Below, piece by piece: positions 33,806-41,795 of a DNA stretch of 64,000 nucleotides (the first letter of the stretch is position 1; the number at the start of each line of letters is the position of its first letter). A program made the position numbers and the translations under genes. This stretch comes from Hymenobacter sp. DG01 (GTDB lineage: Bacteria; Bacteroidota; Bacteroidia; Cytophagales; Hymenobacteraceae): contig NZ_CP040937.1 in assembly GCF_006352025.1 (NCBI RefSeq), positions 186,001-250,000 on the forward strand, given 5' to 3'. The notes beneath the pieces were generated by a model. It did not search any database. It saw only the letters and a list, made by a program, of their open reading frames with translations, and was not told the origin of the DNA.

Positions 33806-34489
33806 CTAAATCGCTTTTTTGGCTTGTTGTTGCAGACATTCCTGGGTATGCAGAAAGCCAGCCAGGTACTCTATTCCACTGGCCCAGCCCTGTCCCTGCC
33901 AGAGTGCGTGCAGGCGGGCAACCTCCTGGGGAGAGTAGCTGGCCAGACGCGCACGGATGCCCCGGATTGTTCGCGCCCGGCACTCGCGGCGGTTTTCGGT
34001 AAAGTCGTCGCGGATCAGGCGCAAATGTGCGTTGGCTTGCTCAGCCGTCGAGTAGCGCGGCAAGGGCCCCTGCGGCTGCTCGTAAAAAAGGGGAGGAGTG
34101 CGCTGAAGGGCTTTTTTATGGGCTTTTGCTGCCCGTTCCACCTCGCGTTTCGCCCGCATGGCCCCATTACGCTGCTGTCGTTCAGTCAACACGTAACGCT
34201 CTTTGGGCAAGGCCTTGCCTAAGATAAACCAGCTGCGGCCCTGGGCGAAGATGGCGCAGTCCTGACTGGTGGGCGTGCGCTGCATGGCCGGCACTGGCCG
34301 GTGCCAGGTGAAGGAACCGGCCGGACGCCAACCGTCCTTTGCGGTCAGCACGTCCCCGGCTTCGTTCACCTCCAGCACGAACTGAGAAGTAGGGCAGGCC
34401 CAGCCCTTTACTTCCCGGCCCGGAACCTGGTAACGGACTACATCACCGGCCACCACCGAAACAGATTCAAACACTTGAACTGGGGCCAT
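33806..34489 (-). CDS. Hypothetical protein, 227 aa
   Basis: The N-terminus is beta-rich (FESVSVVAGDVVRYQVPGRE, CPTSQFVLEVNEAGDVLTAK) and the C-terminus basic and helical (RQQRNGAMRAKREVERAAKA...). I recognise no family. It begins 17 bases after the stop of the gene at 34507 and belongs to a six-gene minus-strand run beginning at 36354, probably one operon. The basic C-terminal part could bind nucleic acid. Confidence 0.55.
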   Translation of the reverse strand: MAPVQVFESVSVVAGDVVRYQVPGREVKGWACPTSQFVLEVNEAGDVLTAKDGWRPAGSFTWHRPVPAMQRTPTSQDCAIFAQGRSWFILGKALPKERYVLTERQQRNGAMRAKREVERAAKAHKKALQRTPPLFYEQPQGPLPRYSTAEQANAHLRLIRDDFTENRRECRARTIRGIRARLASYSPQEVARLHALWQGQGWASGIEYLAGFLHTQECLQQQAKKAI

Positions 34490-34506
34490 AGGGCAGAAAG
34501 GGTTTG

Positions 34507-35418
34507 TTAGCGGTTTGCAGAAGCCTGTTTACGGGCCTCCATGACACTTTTCAGCATCTTCTCCAGGTCGTTTTCACCGTTGAACAGAGCCAGCTGAAAC
34601 AGGGTAGGCGTGGGCGAATAGATGCCCTGCATTTCCTTAAAAAGCTTCTTGGCTTTCTTCTGGTCGGCCTTCATTACGTGTGCCACATCCTCAACGGTAG
34701 CATTCTGGCCGGAAGCAAGGATGAGCGCATTTTGGCTCAGGCCCGACGTAGCCGCCGCTGCTTGCTCTGGGGCCACCGCTGAAGGCTGCACCGTGCTGGC
34801 CACCGGTACCTGCTCGGGGTCTGGCTCGGCAGCCTGCGGGTACTCCGGTATCCAGTCGCCCGGGTCGTTGATGCCTCCCAGCAGACGGTTCAGTTCCTGC
34901 TGGGCTTCCTCCTGGCCTAGGTTGTCGTAATCCACTATTTCTACAACTAGGCTGGGCCGCTGGTAGGCAATTTCGGCTACGCCGCCCGCTACGCTGATAA
35001 GCACGTCGGGCCGGCCCGCAAGCTGGTCGAAGGCCTCTACCGTTTCGCTACTCACCTCCACGGCCGGGTCGATGGGCTGCCAGAACACGGGCAAGGGCGA
35101 AAAATCGGGCAGCCATTCCGGTTCAATATCCTCCGTCGCGTTGTCGCCCAGCGTATCGAGCTTTTTCAGGTAGGGTGTAACCAGGGCGCCCAACAGGTCG
35201 GCTACGTTGTCGAGGTGTTCAATCAGGAACGGCGCGGCTCCCTGTTCCTCCAGTCGTGCACCCAACTTGCGTAGCAGCTGCTGCTGCCGGCGCAATAAAG
35301 CCAGGTCATACTGCCCGCTAGCTACGGGTAAGAGAGCACCCATCTGCTTTGCCCAATCGGGCATTGTAGCCGGCAGCACAGCAGGAAGTAGGGTTTCCGG
35401 GTCAAAGGAAAGCTTCAT
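34507..35418 (-). CDS. Hypothetical protein, 303 aa
   Basis: An acidic protein with no membrane segments. It has a helical N-terminal half (QYDLALLRRQQQLLRKLGAR), a proline/glutamine/alanine-rich linker near residues 190-225, and a C-terminal helical domain (DVAHVMKADQKKAKKLFKEM). Not recognised. It is in the middle of the minus-strand run 36354 to 33806. The composition is that of a plasmid accessory factor; no motif allows a function to be named. Confidence 0.55.
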   Translation of the reverse strand: MKLSFDPETLLPAVLPATMPDWAKQMGALLPVASGQYDLALLRRQQQLLRKLGARLEEQGAAPFLIEHLDNVADLLGALVTPYLKKLDTLGDNATEDIEPEWLPDFSPLPVFWQPIDPAVEVSSETVEAFDQLAGRPDVLISVAGGVAEIAYQRPSLVVEIVDYDNLGQEEAQQELNRLLGGINDPGDWIPEYPQAAEPDPEQVPVASTVQPSAVAPEQAAAATSGLSQNALILASGQNATVEDVAHVMKADQKKAKKLFKEMQGIYSPTPTLFQLALFNGENDLEKMLKSVMEARKQASANR

Positions 35419-35456
35419 ATACTAGAATTAGGGCTAGAAAACTGAAAAAAGGGCTA

Positions 35457-35993
35457 CTAGGCTACCAACTCGCACTCCTGCCACCCGATCACTCCGTCCG
35501 TATCGACGCGTATATCTCCCGCATCGTAAGTATCGAGCACGGTGCCGATGGTTTGCCCTCCCTCCATCGAGCGGCTGGGATAGCGCACGCGCTGGCCAAT
35601 AAGCAGGTGTAAAGCATCTTCCGTCAGACGGAGCTGGGCAATGGCCACGGCCCGCTCCGGCGTTTGGTAGGTAGCCACGAAATAGGCGTGGGCTACCGTG
35701 GCCGCGTGCAGGGCCTCGGCGGCGCTGGTGGGGTGCTGATAGCGGATAAAGGCCTCCCGGCAATAGGCGCGAACGGTGTTGCTCAATTGCTTAACCCGCG
35801 CCCGGATGGCCGGCATATCGAAACCCGCCTGCATCAGCCCTGGGCAATTCGTATCCGCCTCTATGGCCATAAAGCTGTCTAGGAGTTCCGTAGCGTCCTG
35901 CCGCACCTGCTGGCGGCTGGGAATGGCAATCGGCTGGTGGGTCTGCGTTGGAGCAAGGCACATAAGAAGGACGCTAGGGTAAGAATCGTACAT
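35457..35993 (-). CDS. Hypothetical protein, about 178 aa
   Basis: The frame extends to 36071 but that would overlap the upstream gene by 59 bases. The ATG at 35993 leaves a 19-base gap, and another ATG at 35963 is possible. The body is helical (DATELLDSFMAIEADTNCPG, IRARVKQLSNTVRAYCREAF), then a small beta-rich end (IGQRVRYPSRSMEGGQTIGT) ending in WQECELVA. Not recognised. Part of the run 36354 to 33806. Confidence 0.5.
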   Translation of the reverse strand: MYDSYPSVLLMCLAPTQTHQPIAIPSRQQVRQDATELLDSFMAIEADTNCPGLMQAGFDMPAIRARVKQLSNTVRAYCREAFIRYQHPTSAAEALHAATVAHAYFVATYQTPERAVAIAQLRLTEDALHLLIGQRVRYPSRSMEGGQTIGTVLDTYDAGDIRVDTDGVIGWQECELVA

Positions 35994-36012
35994 CTGAGAA
36001 ATGGGGAGCACT

Positions 36013-36354
36013 TTAAGCGGCGTCCGGCAACTGGTTGAATAGCTGCCACCATAGCCCGGCCCGCGCTGCATCGGTCAGGCCTGCCTGCATCAGCTGGTTT
36101 ACTTCCTCGGCCCGGCCCAACTGGTCGGCAAACTCGCGGATTTGGTGCTCGTCCTGCTGGTGCCGGTAGCCTTGCTGCCAGGCCTGGAGCACCGGCAGCC
36201 CCTGCCCCACCTGCAACCCCTGAAGCAGGGGCCAAAGGTTGGCATCCTGGGCCGGCACTTCCATCATGCCGCCCTGTTGGGCCTCCCGGCCTAAGGCGTA
36301 AGCCTGTTGAGTGAAGGGCTGAGTTTCGGGGGCGGAAGTGGCCGTGTTGAGCAT
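36013..36354 (-). CDS. Hypothetical protein, 113 aa
   Basis: A small glutamine-rich helical protein (FTQQAYALGREAQQGGMMEV at about 14-33; LTDAARAGLWWQLFNQLPDA at the end). No family recognised. It is the first gene of the minus-strand run that continues to 33806. The region upstream, 36355-36530, is AT-rich and presumably holds the promoter, but no perfect TAnnTTTG box stood out. Confidence 0.5.
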   Translation of the reverse strand: MLNTATSAPETQPFTQQAYALGREAQQGGMMEVPAQDANLWPLLQGLQVGQGLPVLQAWQQGYRHQQDEHQIREFADQLGRAEEVNQLMQAGLTDAARAGLWWQLFNQLPDAA

Positions 36355-36530
36355 AAAGAAAGCTATTCGGTGAGAGGGCTGCGCCCTATACCTATTAAAC
36401 GAAATTGGGCGGCTAAGGATTAATAAAAGACAACAAATAACCCCTCAATTTGCCTTCAAATGCACTTTTACCCCTACCGCCCAGCTATAAAAACCGCTTA
36501 TCAGTAAGGGTTCGACCGGGGTTCCTTTCT

Positions 36531-36563
36531 GGCCGGGGGCGGGCTCGATGCCCGCCCCCGGCC
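36531..36563. terminator. Perfect 14-bp GC stem-loop
   Basis: GGCCGGGGGCGGGC and its exact complement flank a TCGAT loop, 46 bases beyond the stop of the HNH gene. There is no T-run, so it may act with another factor or protect the 3' end. Confidence 0.55.
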
Positions 36564-36608
36564 AATCCGCACCGGGCCAGTAGCGCCGCTGGGTACTACT
36601 GGTGGGGG

Positions 36609-37058
36609 CTAAATCAGCCCCCCACCTTGTACTATATCCAATACCTTGCGGCAGCTCCCGCTTTGGGCTATCATCTGCCCGGCTACTTTCAGCTTCAACA
36701 CGCGCTGGCGGTGCAGGCGAATGAAGTTCAGTACCTCGGCGGGGTCGCGCTGGTGGTAGGGGGCCGATACGGCTACAAAATCCTTCAGGCTACGGTTGCC
36801 GCGTGAGCTATTGCAGTTCAGGCAAGCGGTAATCAGGTTTTTGGGGTCTTTGATTGCCCCGCCTTTGGAGTAAGGTACAATGTGGTCAAGAGTGAGCGTC
36901 AAACCTGCCTCAATGCCTCGTGCGCAGTAAGCACAAGCAAAACCGTCACGCATATAGATAGCTAACCGGACGCGCTGGCTAATCCAGTTTTGGCCCTGAT
37001 TCTGTTGTTTGCGGTCTGGGCGGTCAGTAGTCGAAGCGGAGGCGGAAGAAGCACACAT
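36609..37058 (-). CDS. HNH endonuclease
   Basis: The protein has 149 residues. CAYCARGIEAG (first CxxC), LTLDHIVPYSKGGAIKDPKN (the HNH histidine and beta-beta-alpha-metal core) and LITACLNCNSSRGNRSL (second CxxC with the final asparagine) give a complete, zinc-stabilised HNH domain at about residues 42-92. It is a stand-alone enzyme similar to McrA-like or phage-type HNH nucleases. The target is unknown. Its upstream region has a distant relative of the GTTGC...ATACG element. A role in defence, or in homing of DNA, is possible. Confidence 0.85.
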   Translation of the reverse strand: MCASSASASTTDRPDRKQQNQGQNWISQRVRLAIYMRDGFACAYCARGIEAGLTLTLDHIVPYSKGGAIKDPKNLITACLNCNSSRGNRSLKDFVAVSAPYHQRDPAEVLNFIRLHRQRVLKLKVAGQMIAQSGSCRKVLDIVQGGGLI

Positions 37059-37095
37059 GGCAAAGGCGGTTAAAAAGGAGGGAGGTTGGTTGCTT

Positions 37096-37119
37096 GCGTT
37101 GTATACTTCTTATACGTTT
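37096..37119 (-). promoter_or_regulatory. Distant copy of the GTTGC/ATACG element
   Basis: GCGTTGTATACTTCTTATAC and the following bases align with GCGTTGTTGTCTTTTATACG upstream of the ParB gene. It is 38 bases upstream of the HNH start. The match is partial. Confidence 0.3.
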
Positions 37120-37212
37120 GGGAACCCCTAGCGTTTATAAAAGTCAACAAAAAACCCCCTCTATTTACTCCTTTCGGGCTTTTTCTCCCCAACTGCCCCG
37201 CTTCAATACCGG

Positions 37213-37436
37213 CTATTCCTCCTCCGGCACGGCCTCCACCGCACGCAGGCACGCCGGGCACCATGCCAGGCCTTCCGGAATGTCCAACGGCTCGCCACTT
37301 GGATTTTCAATAGCCTGGGCTGCTTCAGCCGCTTCAGCAAGAAAAGCCTCCCCCCGCAAGCTGGACAGTTACCGACTACTGGTGAATCAATTTCATCGTA
37401 CACGAAATAGGTTGCCTCAAATGATGTACTTTCCAT
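37213..37436 (-). pseudogene. Two-CxxC zinc-ribbon-like small protein, apparent frameshift
   Basis: From the ATG at 37436 the frame reads MESTSFEATYFVYDEIDSPV and then GNCPACGG. At a run of six G (minus strand, about 37352-37357) the present frame goes into arginine-rich sequence. Adding one G gives AFLAEAAEAAQAIENPSGEP and then LAWCPACLRAVEAVPEEE with a stop at 37213, acidic and with a second CPAC pair. The repaired protein of about 74 residues makes sense as a zinc-binding protein; the unrepaired one does not. Either an assembly error in a homopolymer or a real mutation. Confidence 0.6.
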
Positions 37437-37455
37437 AAAAATTTAGTTGCAAAGT

Positions 37456-37473
37456 GTTGCTCTTTATACGCAA
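37456..37473 (-). promoter_or_regulatory. GTTGC...GCAA regulatory element, copy 2
   Basis: GTTGCTCTTTATACGCAA, 17 of 18 bases identical to the copy at 739-756. It lies 19 bases upstream of the zinc-ribbon gene start, the same distance as at 739. Confidence 0.5.
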
Positions 37474-37574
37474 AAAGCAGCCTCTACGCCGTTTAAAGTG
37501 TCATTTAAATTAACCTGAATAAGATCTTACACCCTGCTGCCCCGCTTTTTTGGCTGCGTATGCTGGGTGAGGGA

Positions 37575-37647
37575 TAGGAGGGGTTTAGTGCGGAGCACCG
37601 CAGCGAAGCGGAGCCCCGGATAGCCCGACCCGTAGGGTCACCCCCTA
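37575..37647 (+). ncRNA. Candidate structured RNA or transfer-origin element
   Basis: Three consecutive perfect small hairpins are present: GTGC-GGA-GCAC (37588-37598), CCGC-AGCGAA-GCGG (37598-37611) and GACCC-GTA-GGGTC (37627-37639). They are enclosed by a closing helix, TAGGAGGGG (37575) with CCCCCTA (37641-37647), with one bulge. It lies in a 286-base gap without genes, 76 bases before the gldC-like gene. A plausible multi-branched RNA, or a single-stranded DNA structure such as an oriT. Strand is not decided by the sequence. Confidence 0.4.
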
Positions 37648-37722
37648 ATAAGTCATTTTGTATTTAGCTGATTTTAATCGCCCCTGAACAGAGTTCCCTA
37701 CACACACCTAACCTTTCTACCT

Positions 37723-38058
37723 ATGAAGAAATCTGAACTACATTTCACCGTTACGCTCGACGAGCACAAAGTCCCGGAGGCCATTCACTGGCAAAGCACG
37801 GGCGAGCCAGGTAGTGAAGCCGTTGATCAAGAAGCGCACGCGCTGAATATCTCCATTTGGAACAAACAGGAAGCCGGCACAATGCGAATAGGGCTGTGGA
37901 CGAAAGAAATGCCTATCGAGCACTTAAAGCGGTTCTATATTGATACCATTGGAGCGCTGGCCGAAGATATTAGCCGGGCTACGGATGATGAAGGCATGGC
38001 CGATAAAATCAACGATCTCTGCAACGAACTGCTTACCCGCTTAAAAACACCTGAATAG
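37723..38058 (+). CDS. gldC: GldC-family protein
   Basis: It has 111 residues. KSELHFTVTLDEHKVPEAIH at the N-terminus, then ALNISIWNKQEAGTMRIGLW and TKEMPIEHLKRFYIDTIGAL, match the GldC family of Bacteroidetes (gliding-motility associated; small soluble protein, biochemical role unresolved). Full length for the family. It is unusual on a mobile element and isolated here on the plus strand. It follows the structured region at 37575 and is closed by strong terminator hairpins at 38147-38209. Confidence 0.85.
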   Translation: MKKSELHFTVTLDEHKVPEAIHWQSTGEPGSEAVDQEAHALNISIWNKQEAGTMRIGLWTKEMPIEHLKRFYIDTIGALAEDISRATDDEGMADKINDLCNELLTRLKTPE

Positions 38059-38146
38059 CAGCCCGTACTGCTTCCAATTCCGCTCTCTGCCTACCAGGCT
38101 GGCGCAAGTAGGCCAGCCGCCACACCGCACAATGCACACAGTATAA

Positions 38147-38209
38147 GGCCTGGTCAGCTGACCAGGCCACAAACAAAAGGGCTTCCGGTTCACTACCGGA
38201 AGCCCTTTT
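38147..38209. terminator. Bidirectional terminator between convergent genes
   Basis: A perfect 22-bp palindrome, GGCCTGGTCAGCTGACCAGGCC (38147-38168), written here as two complementary halves, is followed by a perfect 15-bp stem, AAAAGGGCTTCCGGT, with its complement at 38195-38209 and T residues on both sides. It serves the gldC-like gene and the minus-strand unit ending at 38231. Confidence 0.85.
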
Positions 38210-38230
38210 GCCTTTGCTACAACGTCGGCG

Positions 38231-38575
38231 CTATTCTGCTGACTGCCGGCGTTGGTTGCGCACCATCAGCAACTCATCAACTACCAGCAGCATCGCTACA
38301 CTGGCCCAGCTCAGCACGGCCAGCACTAATACTGGCGCAAAAGCCAGACTAGCCAGAAATAGCAGCAGGCTGATGAGCAGCATGCCGCGGGTCAGCGCCG
38401 GCAACGGACGGGATACGCGCAAGGTGCACAACACAAATGCTACCCCTGCCAGGCCCACTGTACTCAGTAGTAAGGCCAGGGCGTGCGTGCTGGCCAATTC
38501 CTGCATAGTACTTTCTACCAACTCGGTAAAGAGATGCATACCCGTTGGGCTTAATGGAACAAGGAGGGCGAACAT
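38231..38575 (-). CDS. Integral membrane protein, 114 aa
   Basis: It has hydrophobic stretches ALALLLSTVGLAGVAFVLCT and ALTRGMLLISLLLFLASLAF, with VLVLAVLSWASVAMLLVVDE after them, so three or four membrane helices. No family recognised. It is the last gene of a four-gene minus-strand unit (39943, 39545, 39006, 38575) that has one promoter at 40021-40054 and ends at the terminator at 38175-38209. Confidence 0.5.
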   Translation of the reverse strand: MFALLVPLSPTGMHLFTELVESTMQELASTHALALLLSTVGLAGVAFVLCTLRVSRPLPALTRGMLLISLLLFLASLAFAPVLVLAVLSWASVAMLLVVDELLMVRNQRRQSAE

Positions 38576-38604
38576 GATAGCAGGCAGTTAGAGTGGTAGA
38601 TGAT

Positions 38605-39006
38605 TTAGCGACGCCGTTTGGGCGGCTCCAGTACGCCCGGCATCCATTTGTAGAGAAAAGCACTGTCAGCCGTTGTCAGCCGCGTTTTATCCTGCGTGGT
38701 ACCCATTTTCGTCAAGGTCAGCGCGGCCTGCCGGGCTACTTTATGGCTCATGCCTGCGGGCAGGGTCCAACTCACGGTTGTTGTGTCGTAGTTCTGCACC
38801 GTTGCGGCCCCGGCCGGGAAGCCCTGGGCGTGGGCGCCGACGCTCAGCAGCAGCGCGGCCGGCAACAACCGCTGGCGGCGGCGGGCGGCCCAGCGCCGCA
38901 CTTTACCGGCTACGTGCCAGACGGGCACTCCCATTAGAAACAAGGCAACCAACTGGGTGCCTCCTTTGCCTAAACTATCGGCAATGTGCTGTAAGGACTG
39001 GTTCAT
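38605..39006 (-). CDS. Hypothetical protein with a membrane segment, 133 aa
   Basis: A first hydrophobic segment, GTQLVALFLMGVPVWHVAGK, is followed by a basic patch (RRWAARRRQR) and a second segment, LLPAALLLSVGAHAQGFPAG, that resembles a signal sequence with a cleavage site at HAQ. The C-terminal 70 residues would then be extracytoplasmic. No homologue recognised. Third gene of the unit transcribed from 40021. Confidence 0.45.
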   Translation of the reverse strand: MNQSLQHIADSLGKGGTQLVALFLMGVPVWHVAGKVRRWAARRRQRLLPAALLLSVGAHAQGFPAGAATVQNYDTTTVSWTLPAGMSHKVARQAALTLTKMGTTQDKTRLTTADSAFLYKWMPGVLEPPKRRR

Positions 39007-39032
39007 TAAACTGAAGGGAAAAGGGAGTAGAT

Positions 39033-39545
39033 CTACACTGCCACGAGTTGCGCTTCCGGTTGAGGCAAGGCCGCGTATACCTTGTCACGGATCAGGTCCG
39101 GCAGCATCCACAGGCGCTGCTGCCCTCGACAGGCTACCAACTGCTCCAGGGCGCGGGCCTCACTCATGGCCCAGGCAAAGCGGCCGGGAGTATAGTCGCC
39201 AAATGCTCGCTCCTGAGGGCTCAACTCCGCTGGGTTGAGCGTCGGCATCTTATTGTCGAGTAAAAGCCCCGCATCAGGGCCGATAATGCGAGAAACACCA
39301 TCCAGGCGAACCAACCCGACTATTCCCCCTCGGGGTAGGTCGTCAAACCCCAGGCCCAGCGCATTCAGGGCGGCACTGATATGCTCGTCCTCGGCGCACA
39401 GCCGACGGATCTTGCTCATTTTGCCGAGGCTGGCATGAATGGCCAGCGTACCTTGAATGCCGGTGGTCCAGGACCGGGTTTCATTGACTTTCAGCCCCAG
39501 CGCGGCAAGTGTGGCCCAGGGCTGGAGAAGGGAAATGGCTACCAT
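39033..39545 (-). CDS. ASCH-domain protein
   Basis: Starting at the ATG at 39545 gives 170 residues beginning MVAISLLQPWATLAALGLKV and NETRSWTTGIQGTLAIHASL, the signature start of an ASCH domain (a small PUA-like beta-barrel that binds RNA or modified nucleotides). Some bacterial ASCH proteins hydrolyse N4-acetylcytidine; whether this one does is open. The extra upstream frame to 39692 would overlap the previous gene. Second gene of the unit headed by 39587-39943. Confidence 0.75.
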   Translation of the reverse strand: MVAISLLQPWATLAALGLKVNETRSWTTGIQGTLAIHASLGKMSKIRRLCAEDEHISAALNALGLGFDDLPRGGIVGLVRLDGVSRIIGPDAGLLLDNKMPTLNPAELSPQERAFGDYTPGRFAWAMSEARALEQLVACRGQQRLWMLPDLIRDKVYAALPQPEAQLVAV

Positions 39546-39586
39546 AAGATGTAGGATGCGGAGTAAGAGGTAGTATCGAGAAGGGG

Positions 39587-39943
39587 TTATGCGGCCTGGG
39601 CAGGAGCTAGGGCCTCTGCCTGCGGCTGGTATTGCAAGGCAAACCCTTCCTGTTTCAGCATGGAAACCAGGTAGAGCATATTGGGCGGGCAAGGCAGAAA
39701 GCCGGTGTGCTCATCCCAGCGCCGCACCGCCCGGGCCAGACCAGCTAAGGCCTGGGGCGAAGTGGGTGGGGCAGCGAGCACCAGCGAAGGCGCACTCTCC
39801 AGAAGGCCCGGCAGGGCTTCCACTAGCAGCTGCTGCAGCAACTGGCTCCATTCCTGAGTAAGCGCGGGGCTACTGCCCTGGGGGGCACGTTGCTCTACCT
39901 GCTGCTGGATTCGCTCCAGCACAGCCGACAAGTTCTCATTCAT
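39587..39943 (-). CDS. Hypothetical protein, 118 aa
   Basis: A helical, leucine- and alanine-rich protein (NENLSAVLERIQQQVEQRAP; SQLLQQLLVEALPGLLESAP). Not recognised. First gene of a four-gene minus-strand unit. Its leader ends CCCAACTGCCC immediately before the ATG, the same as in front of the 1691-residue protein at 58977. The promoter TAACTTTG and an 18-bp palindromic operator lie about 80-110 bases upstream. Confidence 0.5.
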   Translation of the reverse strand: MNENLSAVLERIQQQVEQRAPQGSSPALTQEWSQLLQQLLVEALPGLLESAPSLVLAAPPTSPQALAGLARAVRRWDEHTGFLPCPPNMLYLVSMLKQEGFALQYQPQAEALAPAQAA

Positions 39944-40020
39944 GGGCAGTTGGGGGAAAAAGACTAGCGTTGTTGCTGTTTATTGTCAATTGCAACGACT
40001 TTCCGTTGTTGAAAGTAGGG

Positions 40021-40054
40021 CAAAGTTAAGACCTATGCAACTAAATTTAATCGC
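40021..40054 (-). promoter_or_regulatory. Promoter with 18-bp palindromic operator, copy 1
   Basis: Minus strand: GCGATTAAATTTAGTTGC (40054-40037), 8 bases, then TAACTTTG (40028-40021), a perfect Bacteroidetes -7 box. The operator covers the -33 region. The same palindrome type occurs at 42461, 59048 and 59071. It drives the unit starting at 39943. Confidence 0.6.
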
Positions 40055-40061
40055 AACAAAA

Positions 40062-40099
40062 GGGGCCGCGCAAAATCAGAATCTGATCTGCGCGGCCCC
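40062..40099 (-). terminator. Terminator of the ParB gene
   Basis: GGGGCCGCGCA and TGCGCGGCCCC form an 11-bp stem with a further inner stem (ATCAG/CTGAT). On the minus strand it is followed by TTTTGTTGC. Confidence 0.85.
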
Positions 40100-40120
40100 G
40101 GTGATGCAGGTAAGGGCAAC

Positions 40121-41758
40121 TTAGGCGGCTTGGGCGCTGGATGCTAGTTCCACCTCGTCGGGTGCCACTTCCGGCGTAAGCTGGGTTTCATGGCCCATCG
40201 GCAGCTTTCGGGCACGCAGGGTGCGCGGGTCGTACTCCGACTCAAACAGTTCCTGCGCCGCTTCGGTCAGGCCTTCTTTCACCTGCGGGTCGGCTACCAA
40301 GCCAGCGGCATTCTGTTGATAGTCCGTCCACTCGTTGGCTAAGTCGCGGTGGGTGACGGAAAACAGCAGCAGCTGGGTAAGCATGGCCTCGCTGGGGGCC
40401 ACCGATAGCACCTGCTCTACTACCCAATCTTTATAAGTGCGTCCTTTCAGTTCAGGCCCGTTTTTGCCTACTTCCTCCCAGCCCCATGTACGGGAAAGCT
40501 CGGCCAGCGTCAGCGTATCGAGGTTGCGTCCGCGCATCAGGCTTTCAGCTACAACTAGGCCTAAAACCCGCAAACGGGCGGCTTTGGCCTCATCGCTGAA
40601 CTGCTGGAGGGCGTGGTAGCACCGATCAGCCAGCACCCGTTTTCCGGCCTCCTTAAGTAGGCGCTTCTGGCGCGTATCCCGGTTCTTCTCGCCTTGGGTC
40701 AGCTCTACCTTTCCTTGCTCAATGGCTTTGGCCGTAACTTCCGTAAGCTGCACCCGCACCACTTTCCCGGCGTTGGCCCCATCTACGTACACCCCGACTA
40801 CGGTTCCCTTCTTCTTTTTAGTTACCTCGTACTTCTCCGGTTTCAGCGCCCCAGCGGGAGCCTCCCAATATTTGGTCGTCAGCCGCACTACGGGCTTATC
40901 CCCTTCCAACTCTTTCTGCTCGGATAGCACCTGCTCGATGCGAAGCTCCATTTTCTTGTTCCAGCAGCCGCTGTCGAGGCAGGTATCTTTGCCCTGCTCG
41001 GCCAGCTCTGCAAACAGCACTACGCTACAGCTGCTGCGCTTGGGGCAGCTGGTGCAAGCTCCGGCAGCAGGGTACAAAGCCGCGTCCTCCAACGCCCAAG
41101 GGGCACTGGCAAGTACCTGCTTTTCCCGGCTAACCCAATTCTTTACTGACTGCTCGTTTACTAGGTACTGAGAACGGTGGCTCAGGCACCGCACCTGTAC
41201 CGATTCAGGCCAGCGGCTCAGTTCCTCGGCCCCGCCGAGCGTCAGCTTGTCCTGCCGCAGGTCCGTCAGCCACTCCGGCAGCAGTTCGCTGATGGCGCGG
41301 CGCTGGGTTACCCAACGGGCACTCTGGCCTAAGTAGGCCGCAATTTCGTCCGTATTCATTCCCTGCTGGGACAATTTACCCACGGCTACGGCCTCATCGG
41401 CAGGGTGAGGGTTCTCGCGCTGGATGTTCTCAACCAACCTGTAAATTTCAGCTTGCTGGGCGCTCATGTGCCGGATGGTGGCTAGAATCGTAGGCAGCTG
41501 GGCCAGCTCATGGGCGGCATGGCGGCGAAAACCGGCAATCAGAGCGTAAGAAAAGCCATCGAAAGGCTCCTCCAAGGGCCGCACGGCAACGGGTTGAATC
41601 AGGCCTCCGGTCCGGATGCTTTCGGCCAGTGACTCCAGCCCTACCGGATTTATCGCGCTCCGGTAATTATCGGCAACATAGATGGCCGTAAGGGGAATGG
41701 ATTTCAATTCAACCTCGGCATCAACTTGGGGCAGTACGGAAACAGTTGTAGAACTCAT
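40121..41758 (-). CDS. ParB/Spo0J-family protein with a cysteine-rich middle
   Basis: It has 545 residues. The N-terminal ParB nuclease-like/CTPase-type domain is clear: VADNYRSAINPVGLESLAES, GGLIQPVAVRP, ALIAGFRRHAAHEL and VENIQRENPHPADEA. A helix-turn-helix follows (MNTDEIAAYLGQSARWVTQR). A middle insertion, CTSCPKRSSC with CLDSGCWNKK, may bind zinc. The C-terminus is long and helical. No ParA is encoded in the window, so it is either a partition protein with a distant partner or a stand-alone regulator; such KorB/ParB-like regulators are common on plasmids. A GTTGT...ATACGC element lies 38 bases upstream. Confidence 0.88.
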   Translation of the reverse strand: MSSTTVSVLPQVDAEVELKSIPLTAIYVADNYRSAINPVGLESLAESIRTGGLIQPVAVRPLEEPFDGFSYALIAGFRRHAAHELAQLPTILATIRHMSAQQAEIYRLVENIQRENPHPADEAVAVGKLSQQGMNTDEIAAYLGQSARWVTQRRAISELLPEWLTDLRQDKLTLGGAEELSRWPESVQVRCLSHRSQYLVNEQSVKNWVSREKQVLASAPWALEDAALYPAAGACTSCPKRSSCSVVLFAELAEQGKDTCLDSGCWNKKMELRIEQVLSEQKELEGDKPVVRLTTKYWEAPAGALKPEKYEVTKKKKGTVVGVYVDGANAGKVVRVQLTEVTAKAIEQGKVELTQGEKNRDTRQKRLLKEAGKRVLADRCYHALQQFSDEAKAARLRVLGLVVAESLMRGRNLDTLTLAELSRTWGWEEVGKNGPELKGRTYKDWVVEQVLSVAPSEAMLTQLLLFSVTHRDLANEWTDYQQNAAGLVADPQVKEGLTEAAQELFESEYDPRTLRARKLPMGHETQLTPEVAPDEVELASSAQAA

Positions 41759-41795
41759 ACGACTACAAAAAAGGGGTGAAAGGTTAGCTTGCGTT

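Noticed and set aside
36531..36563. A GC-rich 14-bp inverted repeat as a recombination site
   Set aside because: It directly follows a gene and has a 5-base loop; a 3'-end hairpin is simpler.
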